From CAIKBL01 sp050247235 (lineage in GTDB: Bacteria; Pseudomonadota; Gammaproteobacteria; Ga0077536), in assembly GCA_050247235.1 (NCBI GenBank), contig JBFWUN010000015.1, forward strand, positions 1 to 64,000: a DNA stretch of 64,000 nt. Direction: 5' to 3'. Under the pieces are notes generated by a model. It searched no databases, was not told the origin of the DNA, and saw nothing but the letters and a program-made list of their open reading frames with translations. Position numbers and translations under genes: made by a program. Positions 33,359 to 42,274 of this stretch are shown in pieces; the first letter of the stretch is position 1, and each line of letters opens with the position of its first letter.

Positions 33359-33895
33359 ATGCATCCGGCGCCGACACGATGCTTGCGCGGCTTCATCCTT
33401 TTGATCTGCACACTTGCCGGAATCACGAGCCCGGCAGCCGCACGTGAGCCGCTGCAACTCGGGTGGCTCGAACGCGTGCGTCTCGAACCGTGGGGCATCG
33501 TGGCCAAGGCCAAGCTCGACACCGGCGCCAAGACTGCCGCGATCCACGCGACTGACATCGAACGCTTCGAGAAGGACGACAAGCGCTGGGTCCGGTTCAA
33601 ACTCGCGCTCGACCATCGCGATCCCGAGTCGGAAACGTTCCTCGTCGAACGCCCGCTGGTGCGCGATGTGAAGATCAAGTTGCGCGGCGTGAAGAAGAAC
33701 TCCGATGCGCGGCCGACCGTGAAGCTCCAGTTCTGCCTGGGTGGCCAGCGCTACGAGGCACTGTTCACGCTGGTCAACCGCAGCAAGTTCAACTACCCGG
33801 TGTTGCTGGGCCGCCGCTTCCTGGCCGACATCGCGGTGATCGATCCGGCCGCCAAGTACAACTCGACGCCGACCTGTCCCAAGAACTCCGGCTGA
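33359..33895 (+). CDS. RimB-like retropepsin-type protease (ATP-dependent zinc protease family)
   Basis: 178 residues from the ATG at 33359 (AAGG upstream). A signal peptide (about 1-28, ending SPAAA) precedes a domain with a DTGA motif: D54 in AKLDTGAKTAAIHA, the aspartic-protease-like signature of family PF05618. Further blocks are RPLVRDVKIKLRG and FNYPVLLGRRFLADIAVIDP. Despite the old zinc-protease name the family is retropepsin-like; RimB removes or limits glutamate tails added by RimK. The next two genes (UUP1-like membrane protein, ATP-grasp ligase) form a conserved trio with it, on one strand with gaps of 34 and 15 bases. The exported form here suggests action in the periplasm. Confidence 0.82.
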   Translation: MHPAPTRCLRGFILLICTLAGITSPAAAREPLQLGWLERVRLEPWGIVAKAKLDTGAKTAAIHATDIERFEKDDKRWVRFKLALDHRDPESETFLVERPLVRDVKIKLRGVKKNSDARPTVKLQFCLGGQRYEALFTLVNRSKFNYPVLLGRRFLADIAVIDPAAKYNSTPTCPKNSG

Positions 33896-33929
33896 ACGCT
33901 GCGTCCGGACCGTCCAAGGAGTGAGCTAA

Positions 33930-35456
33930 GTGCGCGTCTCCGCCGTCTTCGTGTGGGCCTTCATGTTCGCCGCCATCGGCCTGACCCTCGTCTACCTGAA
34001 AGTCACGCGCCTCGACATCCCGCTCGACCCGAGCGCGGAAGCCAAGATCTGGGACGTCGAGGCGCGGGTCGCGTTCGAAGGACGCAACCTGCCCGCAAAG
34101 GTCCAGTTGACCTTGCCGGACGCACCGCGCGGCTTCGCCGTGCTCGATGAAGACTACGTGTCGCGCGGCTACGGTCTCGTGGTCGGCAATGGTGAGAGCG
34201 TCACGCGCCGGGCGGTCTGGACCGTGCGGCGGGCCAGTGGCTCCCAGGCGCTCTATTACCACGTGAAGGTCTATCCCAAGCGCGGCGACGCGGCACCGGC
34301 GATCGATGGCCCGGCCCCGACATTTCCGGAAGTCCCCCAGTACGCAGAGCCGCTCGCCTCGGCCATCGCGGCGGTACTGCGTCGCGCGCGCGAGGAGTCC
34401 GCGGACGTCGTGACGTTCACGAGCGTACTGCTCACGACGTTGAACACGTCCGACGACGAGAATGTGAAACTGATCCGCAAGTCGGCAACCGCCGAACAGT
34501 GGCCCGACCTGCTGACCGAGATCCTGGCGGGCGCACGCATTCCGAGCCGCATCGTCTACGGGCTTTCACTGGACACGGAGTTCGTCGATCGCCAGCTGAG
34601 TCCCTGGCTCGAGGTGCACAACGGCGAACACTGGCAGGGCTTCGACCCGGACACCGGCGAGGAGGGCTACCCGCAGAATTTCCTGATCTGGACCTACGCC
34701 AACCCCGACCTGGTGAAAACCAAGGGCGTACGGAATGTCACCCTGGCGTTCGCGGCTGCGCAGACCCCGATGACGCAGCTCGACGTCGCCCGCAAGGTGG
34801 AATCCAAGCTCGACACCGGCCTGCTCGCGCTCTCCCTGTCGGACCTCCCGGTCAGCACGCAGAACGTGTACCGCGTGCTGCTGATGGTGCCGCTGGGCGC
34901 TTTCGTGATCGTGCTGATGCGCATGGTCGTCGGTATTCCGACTTTCGGCACGTTCATGCCGATCCTGGTAGCGCTGGCGTTTCGTGAAACCCGGCTCGTC
35001 GCCGGGGTCGCGCTGTTCCTGATCGTCTGTTCTGCCGGGCTCGTGATCCGCAGCGCGGTGACACACCTGCGTCTGCTGCTGCTGCCCCGGCTGACCAGCG
35101 TGCTCGTGATCGTCATCGGGCTGATGCTCGCCATCACCCTGATCAGCAGCGAGCTCGGCATCGAGCAGGGACTCTCGATCGCACTGTTCCCGATGGTGAT
35201 CCTGACGATGACGATCGAACGCATGTCGATCGTATGGGAGGAGCGCGGACCGACGGCCGCCATCAAGGAGTTCCTGGGCAGCCTGGTGGTCGCCATCGCG
35301 GGCTATTTCGCGATGACGGAGGAACATCTCGTCTACCTGATGTTCGTGTTCCCCGAGCTGCTGCTCGTGGTGCTCTCGCTGTGTCTCGTGTTCGGCGCGT
35401 ACACCGGCTACCGCCTGAGCGAGCTGCTGCGGTTCCGCGACCTGGCCAAGGGCTGA
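33930..35456 (+). CDS. UUP1-like membrane protein: inactive transglutaminase + 7TM
   Basis: 508 residues; GTG start at 33930 behind AAGGAGTGA. One N-terminal membrane segment (6-24), a periplasmic part (about 25-310) with a transglutaminase-like region (AGARIPSRIVYGLSL, WLEVHNGEHWQGFDPDTGEEGYPQNFL), then about seven membrane segments (315-495). In active transglutaminases the Cys-His-Asp triad is needed; here no Cys is in the expected place, as known for this inactive family. Its partner genes (RimB-like protease, ATP-grasp ligase) are in the same operon. A role in recognising or presenting a peptide substrate is inferred. Confidence 0.85.
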   Translation: MRVSAVFVWAFMFAAIGLTLVYLKVTRLDIPLDPSAEAKIWDVEARVAFEGRNLPAKVQLTLPDAPRGFAVLDEDYVSRGYGLVVGNGESVTRRAVWTVRRASGSQALYYHVKVYPKRGDAAPAIDGPAPTFPEVPQYAEPLASAIAAVLRRAREESADVVTFTSVLLTTLNTSDDENVKLIRKSATAEQWPDLLTEILAGARIPSRIVYGLSLDTEFVDRQLSPWLEVHNGEHWQGFDPDTGEEGYPQNFLIWTYANPDLVKTKGVRNVTLAFAAAQTPMTQLDVARKVESKLDTGLLALSLSDLPVSTQNVYRVLLMVPLGAFVIVLMRMVVGIPTFGTFMPILVALAFRETRLVAGVALFLIVCSAGLVIRSAVTHLRLLLLPRLTSVLVIVIGLMLAITLISSELGIEQGLSIALFPMVILTMTIERMSIVWEERGPTAAIKEFLGSLVVAIAGYFAMTEEHLVYLMFVFPELLLVVLSLCLVFGAYTGYRLSELLRFRDLAKG

Positions 35457-35471
35457 TCCCGGGTTCAGCCG

Positions 35472-36422
35472 ATGCTTCGCACCTGGTTCGAATTGCGCAA
35501 ACGCGGCATCCTCGGGCTGAACGCCCGTAACCGCGCGTACGTGATGCGGCGCAACCCCCGCCGGCGCTACCCGCTGGTCGATGACAAGCTCATGACCAAG
35601 CGGCTTGCGATCGAAGCCGGGATCTCGGTGCCCAAGCTCTACGGCGTGATCGAAACAGAACACGATCTCGCCGGCCTCGGCAAGCTGCTGGAACCACACT
35701 CGGAATTCGTGATCAAACCGTCGCGCGGTTCCGGCGGCAACGGCGTGCTGGTAATCGACGGCCGTCGCCGGGACCTGTTCGTGAAGCCCGACGGTCGTGG
35801 ACTGCCGCTCGCGGAGATCGAGTACCACGCCTCGAACATCCTGAGCGGCATCTACAGCCTCGGCGGGGTGCCCGATCACGCGATGATCGAGTACCGGGTG
35901 CGCGTGGATCCGATCTTCGACCCGGTCAGTTACCAGGGCGTGCCGGACATCCGGCTGCTGGTATACCGCGGGGTACCGACGATGGCGATGGTGCGCCTGC
36001 CCACCCGCCAGTCCGACGGCAAGGCCAACCTGCACCAGGGTGCAGTGGGGGTCGGGGTCGAAATCGCCACCGGCGTGACCACCGCCGGCGTCTGGCACAA
36101 CCGCACCGTGACGGAACACCCGGACTACGGCGTGCCGCTTGCGGGTATTCAGATCCCGAACTGGCCGCGGCTGCTCGAACTTGGCGCGCGCTGCTTCGAA
36201 CTGACCGGGCTTGGCTATCTCGGCGTCGACATCGTGCTGGACCGCACTTACGGTCCGCTGCTGCTCGAACTCAACGCCCGTCCGGGCCTCGGCATCCAGA
36301 TCGCGAATCGCAGCGGCCTGAAGCTGCGGCTCGACGCGATCGACGCGGTAGATACCCTGCCCGCGCTCCCTGACGAGCGGGTCAGCCTGGCCACCAGACT
36401 GTTCCATCCCACGCCCGCCTGA
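35472..36422 (+). CDS. RimK-like ATP-grasp peptide ligase (alpha-L-glutamate ligase-like)
   Basis: 316 residues. ATP-grasp enzyme: N-terminal YPLVDDKLMTKRLAIEAGISVPKLYG, glycine-rich loop FVIKPSRGSGGNGVLVI, and metal-binding end YLGVDIVLDRTYGPLLLELNARPGLGIQIAN with the E and N ligands. It belongs to the sugar-transferase-associated ATP-grasp group that lies next to UUP1-like and RimB-like genes. It should form a peptide or amide bond with ATP; the acceptor is unknown, and no small modifiable peptide gene was found between the three genes. Confidence 0.87.
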   Translation: MLRTWFELRKRGILGLNARNRAYVMRRNPRRRYPLVDDKLMTKRLAIEAGISVPKLYGVIETEHDLAGLGKLLEPHSEFVIKPSRGSGGNGVLVIDGRRRDLFVKPDGRGLPLAEIEYHASNILSGIYSLGGVPDHAMIEYRVRVDPIFDPVSYQGVPDIRLLVYRGVPTMAMVRLPTRQSDGKANLHQGAVGVGVEIATGVTTAGVWHNRTVTEHPDYGVPLAGIQIPNWPRLLELGARCFELTGLGYLGVDIVLDRTYGPLLLELNARPGLGIQIANRSGLKLRLDAIDAVDTLPALPDERVSLATRLFHPTPA

Positions 36423-36466
36423 CGCTCCCGCGCTCGCGGCCGGTGCGCCCGCGACGCCGCCCCACT

Positions 36467-36520
36467 CAAGTTGCAGCGACTCCCCGCCGACACACGGGGA
36501 CGACTGTTCGCTGCAACTTG
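36467..36520 (+). promoter_or_regulatory. Long stem-loop in the leader of the chemoreceptor gene
   Basis: CAAGTTGCAGCGA (36467-36479) and its exact complement TCGCTGCAACTTG (36508-36520) make a 13-bp stem; inside it CCCCG (36482-36486) pairs with CGGGG (36495-36499). The structure ends 12 bases before the ATG at 36533 and covers the place where the ribosome site should be; only a weak TTGGA remains. It has no U-run, so it looks like a translational control element or a cruciform operator. Confidence 0.6.
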
Positions 36521-36532
36521 GATGTACTTTTC

Positions 36533-39148
36533 ATGGAATTGACGCTTGGGGTCAAAGGCAGACTGATTCTCTTTGCGGCGCTCGCCATCGGCGGCATGCT
36601 CATCGTGGGTTCCACGGGCTACCTGGGGCAAACCGCGCAGGTGGACGCGCTGCGCGACATGAACGTCAAGCTGCGCGCGCTGCGCAATCACCTCGAATCG
36701 GACATGATGCATGACGCGCTGCGCGGCGATGTACTCGCGGCGCTGCACGCGGGCGCCACGGGCAAGCAGGACGAGGCGACCGCGATCCGCGCGGATCTCG
36801 CCGACCATATCCAGACCTTCGAGAACAACCTCGCCGACACGGCGTCCCTGGCGCTTCCCCAGGAAGTCAAGGCGGCGCTCGACGACGTCACGCCCGTCCT
36901 GAAGGCCTATGAGCAGTCGGCGAGCGTGCTGGTGGATCTCGCGTTCCAGGACTATCCGGCCGCGGATGCACGCCTCGAGGAATTCTCGGCGGCTTTTTCC
37001 GCGCTCGAGGACCAGATGGAAGCGCTGTCCAACCTGATCGAGGAACACGCGAACCGCTCGCAGGAACATGCAAAGACGCTGGCCGCGGACGGATTGAAGT
37101 GGCTGCTCGGGATCATCGTTGTCGTTGGTGTGCTGTGCGTGCTGTTCTCGGTCTGGACGATTTCGACCGTCACGGGACCCATCGGCCAGCTGCGGGACGC
37201 CATCCAGCGCCTGCGTAATCACGACGGCGACCTCGAGCGACTGCGCGGATTCAAGGCCGAATTCGCGTCGGTCGAGCGTGCGTTCAACGACGTGCTCGAC
37301 GGCCTGGAGGAGAAACGACGCCAGGAACAGGACAAGGCGGACGGGGCATTTCGTGTGCAGCAGGCGCTCAGCGTGGCGACCGCCAGCATCGTGCTCGCCG
37401 ATGCGTCGCATCGCATCATCTACGTGAACGACACGGCGGCCCAGCTCTTTCGACAGCACGGGCCCGCGCTTGTGCGCGATCTACCGCAACTCCGCCCCGA
37501 GTCCCTGCTGGGCAGCGAGCTCGCGTGCCTCTACCGTGACGGCTCCACCGTCTACCCGGCGCTCGGACAACTCACATCAAGCCGGCGGGACGAGTATTCG
37601 CTCGGTGACCGTCGGTTCAGCATCAACGCGACACCGGTCCGCAACGTGGCCGGCGAACGCCTGGGGACGGTCTTCGAATGGGCCGACCTCACCGAGGAAC
37701 ATCACGCCGCCGAGCAGATCCGGGACACCCTCGCCGCCGCGATCGACGGTCGCCTCGACAGCCGCCTGGATGTCTCACGGATGCACGGTTTCATGCGCAC
37801 GATGGGGGAAGGCGTCAACCAGATGCTGGACGCCATCGTCGGTCCGCTGCGAATCGCGGCCGAGCACCTGAACCGCATTGCGGACGGCACGATCCCCGCA
37901 CCGATCGAGACCGAGTTCCGGGGTGAGTTCGAAGTGATGCGCAAGAATCTCAACACCTGTTCCGACGTGCTCCGGGCGCTGATCGATGACGTCAGCCGGC
38001 TGGTGCGCGCAGCCGCCGAAGGCCGACTGACCGAACGCGCGGACGTCGAACAGCACTGGGGGGACTACCGCAAGATCGTCAAGGGCGTCAACGAGACGCT
38101 CGACGCGATCGTGGGCCCGGTCACGGAAACGACCGAGGTCATGACCGGCATGGCGGAGGGTGACCTGACCAAGCGCATGGACGGTCGTTACGTCGGCGAC
38201 TTCGCCCGCCTGCGTGACGCGGTCAACGCATCCGCCTCCAACCTCCTCGACATGGTCGAGAAGATTCGCGAGGCGGCCGGTTCGATCAGGACCGCGTCGG
38301 GCGAAATCTCGAAGGGGAACCAGGATCTCAATCGCCGCACCACCGAACAGGGCACCGCACTGGAGGAAACAGCGAGTTCACTGCAGTCCCTGACCGAGAC
38401 GGTAAAGCAGAACACGCACAACGCCCGCCAGGCCAACCAGCTCGCGACGACGGCCCGCGACGAGGCTGAAAAGGGCGGCGAGGTGGTATCGAGCGCCGTT
38501 TCGGCGATGGTCGAGATCAACGCCTCCAGCCGCAAGATCGCCGACATCATCTCGGTGATCGACGGCATCGCTTTCCAGACCAACCTGCTCGCGCTCAATG
38601 CCGCCGTGGAAGCGGCGCGCGCCGGTGAACAGGGCCGGGGATTCGCCGTGGTCGCCGCCGAGGTGCGCAACCTCGCACAGCGCAGCGCGGGCGCCGCGAA
38701 GGAAATCAAGACGCTCATCAACGACAGCGTCTCGCGTGTCGATGAAGGCACGCGACTCGTCAACGAGTCAGGCGAGACCTTGCAAGGCATCGTGACTGCG
38801 GTCAAGAAGGTCAGCGACATCATCGCGGAGATCGCCGCTGCGTCCGAAGAGCAGCTGAACGGGATCGAGGGTGTGAATCGCGCGGTGGGCAGCATGGACG
38901 AGACCACCCAGCAGAACGCCGCGCTGGTCGAGGAAGCTGCTGCCGCCAGCGAGTCGATGGATTCGCAGGCGCGGTCACTCACCGGCCTGATGGAGTTCTT
39001 CCGTGTGAATGGACCGGGCCAGGCGGGTCCGCGCGTCGCCACCGTCGCGCCGCGCGCGACAGCACGCACGTCGTCATTGCGGCCGAAAGCCGCCGCTGGA
39101 GCCCGCCCCGCCGCGGTCGTGGGCGGGGAACCCTGGGAAGACTTCTGA
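36533..39148 (+). CDS. Methyl-accepting chemotaxis protein with PAS domain
   Basis: 871 residues from the ATG at 36533. Membrane segments at about 10-30 and 188-212 enclose a helical periplasmic sensor domain of about 155 residues; then a HAMP region, a PAS-like domain (about 280-395, [20 protein letters not shown]), further HAMP-like repeats (about 400-570, LDAIVGP twice) and the signalling domain (about 575-835). The hairpin tip [39 protein letters not shown] is split here as [16 protein letters not shown] and [17 protein letters not shown]. The last residues GEPWEDF resemble the WExF tether that recruits CheR/CheB. No che genes are in the window. A long stem-loop sits directly before the start. 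Confidence 0.93.
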   Translation: [871 protein letters not shown]

Positions 39149-39225
39149 ATCCGGCACGGCGCAGGGGAAATACCCTCCGCCCACTCGCGGCACTCCACGC
39201 GCCCGCGCCCAAAGAAAGGCTCCTT

Positions 39226-40459
39226 ATGATCCCGCGTTCGTATTCGTCGCCACGGCGCCCGTTGTGGGTCGATCCTTGCCTGTGGCTGTTCCTCGGTTTC
39301 TCAGTGCTCCCACTCGGCGCGCACGCCGAAGGCGATGAGGTGCCTTACCTCTTCGGCAACTGGGGGGGGGGCGCGTGACGAGTGGTCTGCACGCGGTTTC
39401 GATTTCGAAGCTGTCATCACGACCGATGTGCTCGGCGTCGTCGACGGCGGCGTGGACGAAGGCTTCGAGGCTCCTTCCAACCTGGACCTCGTGATGAACA
39501 TCGACACCGCCAGCGCGGGGTGGTGGCAGAACGGTTCGTTCGGTATCTATTTCCTGGGCAACATCGGCGGAGATCCCACCACGCGGGCCGGCGATCTGCA
39601 GGCCGCCAGCAACCTGGAAGCGCCTGACACCTTCAAGCTCTACGAAGCCTGGTACGAGCACCGGTTCGCGGGTGATCGCGTCACGTTGCTGGCGGGACTC
39701 CGCGACATGAATGCGGAGTTCTACGTCGCCGAGCATGCTGCGGTGTTCATCCACAGTTCTTTCGGCATCGGCCCGGAAGCGTCGCAGGTCGGACCGTCCA
39801 TCTTTCCCACTTCCGCGCTTGGCGTGCGGCTGCGGGTCGACCCGCTGGAAGGCATGTACGTCCAGTTCGCGGCGTTCGACGGCGTGCCTGGCGATCCGGA
39901 CGATCCGTATGGGACCGAAGTGCACCTGGATGAAGGTGACGGGGTCTATCTCATCGGAGAAGCGGGGCTGTACGGCCGCGCCGATCATTACTGGAAGCTC
40001 GCGTTGGGAGGCTGGCACAACACCGCGGAAATCACCGATCTGGCCGGTGTCCCGAGGGACTCGAATGCCGGCGGGTACCTGCTGGGCGAAACCGATCTGC
40101 TGCGCGACGCGGCAAGCGGACGGGGGGTTGGCGTGTTTGCCCAGCTCGGCCTGGCTGACGGCGACCGCAACCAGACCGGAACCTATGTCGGGGCGGGCAT
40201 CGCCTGGACCGGTCCGTTCGCGGCGCGTCCCTCCGACGTATTCGGCGCGGCCGTTGCCCACGCGCGAAACAGCGACGAGTTTCGCAGCCTCAACCCGGCA
40301 TTGAGCCGGGCCGAGACTGCCGTGGAGTTTACCTACCAGGTACCTCTCTTATCCTGGCTGACCGTTCAACCCGACCTGCAGTACATCATCGATCCGGGCA
40401 CCGACGACGCCGTGGAGGACGCCGTGATGGTCGGATTCCGCCTGCAGATCGCGCTGTAG
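39226..40459 (+). CDS. OprB-like carbohydrate porin, frame-shifted by a G10 tract
   Basis: ATG at 39226 with AAAGAAAGG upstream starts a signal peptide (PLWVDPCLWLFLGFSVLPLGAHA) followed by EGDEVPYLFGNWGGG, but the frame ends at a TGA (39376-39378). The rest of the protein is in the next frame (from about 39335) and runs to 40459 as a typical porin with GFDFEAVITTDVLG, a beta-barrel and the C-terminal MVGFRLQIAL ending in a long hydrophobic strand. With nine instead of ten G at 39362-39371 the two parts join as GNWGGARDEW, the exact family start (GDWGGxRxxL). The product would be about 410 residues in the outer membrane for sugar uptake. It is either phase-off, a pseudogene or a sequencing error. 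Confidence 0.8.
39362..39371 (+). repeat. Poly-G tract (G10) inside the porin gene
   Basis: Ten consecutive G at codons 46-49 of the porin. Losing one G restores the reading frame. Mononucleotide tracts of this length are prone to slipped-strand mispairing and also to sequencing error. Confidence 0.9.
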
Positions 40460-40474
40460 GGTCCGCCGTCTCCC

Positions 40475-40870
40475 CTAGCCTTGTCGTGGGTTCATCACGA
40501 GCACCAGCGTTTCGTCGCTGGCCGGTGCCCGCGTCAGTTCCAGCGTGAATCGCGACTGCCGAATGCTGCGACGGGGAAGGTCAACCGGCGATAGCACGAC
40601 GGCTGCCTGCTCCCGGACATCGCCCGCGGGTCCTCGCAATTCGAGCTTGAGGTTGCGCAGCTGCATGAGGTGCGTTCGGAGGCTGCGCTTCACGCGGGCC
40701 TGGACCCGCACACCTCCTGCTCGGTCCTGCGCGTAAGCCCCGACGATGCGCAGCGTGGGCTCGGCCCCTTGTTCGACGCTGACGGGGTACTGCGCTGCGA
40801 CCGCCGTGCCGCACAGCCCGGCGAAAGCGACGCCGATGACGAGGCGTCGGTACGAAATTCCTGTTGGCAT
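40475..40870 (-). CDS. Small secreted protein of unknown function
   Basis: 131 residues from the ATG at 40870 (GGAG nine bases upstream; a longer frame from 40918 lies inside the stem-loop). Signal peptide about 1-27 (RRLVIGVAFAGLCGTAVAA). The mature part is basic and beta-rich, with EPTLRIVGAYAQDRAGGVRVQARVK and SRFTLELTRAPASDETLVLVM; no catalytic or metal motif. A long stem-loop (40903-40961) precedes it and fructose-1,6-bisphosphatase lies 178 bases upstream on the same strand. Function unknown. Confidence 0.6.
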   Translation of the reverse strand: MPTGISYRRLVIGVAFAGLCGTAVAAQYPVSVEQGAEPTLRIVGAYAQDRAGGVRVQARVKRSLRTHLMQLRNLKLELRGPAGDVREQAAVVLSPVDLPRRSIRQSRFTLELTRAPASDETLVLVMNPRQG

Positions 40871-40902
40871 GATCGACTCCGCATCCCGAATCGGATACGG
40901 GT

Positions 40903-40961
40903 AATTCTTGCGCGACACGCCGACCGAAAGCGGTCGGACTTCACGTGTTGCGTCAAGAATT
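40903..40961 (-). promoter_or_regulatory. 59-base imperfect stem-loop before the small secreted protein gene
   Basis: AATTCTTG (40903-40910) pairs with CAAGAATT (40954-40961); inside, CGCGACACG (40911-40919) pairs with CGTGTTGCG (40944-40952) with one G-U and a bulged base; the core CCGACCG/CGGTCGG (40920-40926/40931-40937) has an AAAG loop. No U-run follows on either strand. It lies 32 bases before the ATG at 40870 and could be a leader regulator or an RNA-end structure of the upstream fbp transcript. Confidence 0.55.
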
Positions 40962-41048
40962 GTGACGAAGACCTCAAGTATCCAGCGCGGCGGCCGGGGG
41001 CCTGGCGGCGACGCAACCCCGCGGCGCCGTGTCCGGCCGATCGGCGGA

Positions 41049-42062
41049 TCAGTCGTCGCGCGCCAGTTCCACCAGCAGCGATTCCACGTCCTGCGGGCTG
41101 CCGAGTATCACCGGCACGCGTTGGTGCAGCGATTCGGGCGGCACGTCCAGGATCGCCCCGCGCCCGGTGCTGCCGGCACCACCGGCCTGTTCGAGCAGCC
41201 AGGCCATGGGGTTCGCCTCGTACATGAGTCGCAGCTTGCCCTTGGGCGCCTTCGCGGTGGGCGGGTACAGGAAAACGCCCCCCTGCAGCAGCACACGATG
41301 CACGTCCGCGACCATCGCGCCGGCGTATCGGCTCGCATAACCCTGGCGACGACAGGTCGCGAGAAAGCGCTGGTAGCCGGCGGGGAAGCTGTCGACATTG
41401 GCCTCGTTGACCGAGTAGCTCTTTCCCTGTGCCGGTATCCGCAACGGCGCCGGCGTCCTGATGAAGTTCCCGATCGCCGGGTCGAGGATGAACATGTCCA
41501 CGCCGCGCCCCAGGGTCAGCACGAAGATCGTCGAAGGCCCGTACAGCACGTAACCGGCCGCCACCTGGTGGCGACCCGGCAACAGCGCGAGTTCGTCACC
41601 CGATGAAACTTCGTAGAGCGAGAAGATGGTGCCCACGCTCCCGCCGACGTCCAGGTTGGAGGATCCGTCCAGCGGGTCGAACAGCACCGAGTAGCGACCA
41701 CCGCTCGCATGGGCGCCATCCACGACGAGCAGTTCGTCGTTCTCTTCGGAGCCGAGGACGACCACGCCCTCGCGTGACTGCAGTTCGTGGATCAGGACTT
41801 CGTTCGCGATCACGTCGAGTGCCTGCTGCGCTTCGCCCTGCACGTTGACCTGACCGACGGCACCGAGATTGCCCTCGATGCCGGCGGTGCGCAGCCGCGC
41901 GGCGATGGTCTTCGCAGCGCTCGAAATCGCCGACACGATCCAGCTCAGGGATTTCGTGGCGTCGCGCCCGGTGGCGCGCTCGGCGGCGAGGAGGTAGGTC
42001 TGCAGCGTCTGCGGTGCGGGGTTGGCACGAATCGGAACGACGACGGAAGCGGGAACAGCCAT
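41049..42062 (-). CDS. fbp: Fructose-1,6-bisphosphatase class 1
   Basis: 337 residues from the ATG at 42062 with AGGAG upstream; ATGs at 42095/42092 lack a ribosome site, and 337 is the usual length. Class 1 FBPase: metal-binding GSEENDELL, VLFDPLDGSSNLDVGGSVGTIFSLY (the DPLDGSSN signature), GRGVDMFILDPAIGNF, and the end LMYEANPMAWLLEQAGGAGSTGRG with the active-site region. It hydrolyses fructose 1,6-bisphosphate in gluconeogenesis, which suits growth on organic acids and aromatics. Confidence 0.93.
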   Translation of the reverse strand: MAVPASVVVPIRANPAPQTLQTYLLAAERATGRDATKSLSWIVSAISSAAKTIAARLRTAGIEGNLGAVGQVNVQGEAQQALDVIANEVLIHELQSREGVVVLGSEENDELLVVDGAHASGGRYSVLFDPLDGSSNLDVGGSVGTIFSLYEVSSGDELALLPGRHQVAAGYVLYGPSTIFVLTLGRGVDMFILDPAIGNFIRTPAPLRIPAQGKSYSVNEANVDSFPAGYQRFLATCRRQGYASRYAGAMVADVHRVLLQGGVFLYPPTAKAPKGKLRLMYEANPMAWLLEQAGGAGSTGRGAILDVPPESLHQRVPVILGSPQDVESLLVELARDD

Positions 42063-42274
42063 GGACGAATCGGCTCCTGTTGGGATCTGCATCATTGTGA
42101 GGCGCGGATTGTGACCGGCTTACGAATCCCGCACCGCGCACCGCGTCGCAGATTGCCGTTGTTGACAATCGTGCCGCGGCCGAGACCGCTGTGCGCGAGG
42201 CGCGGGACGCCTGTTCAGCGGACCGACGGCCCCGTACAGTGGCGCCCCTTCCCCCACCGCCAACGGCCCCGCCG

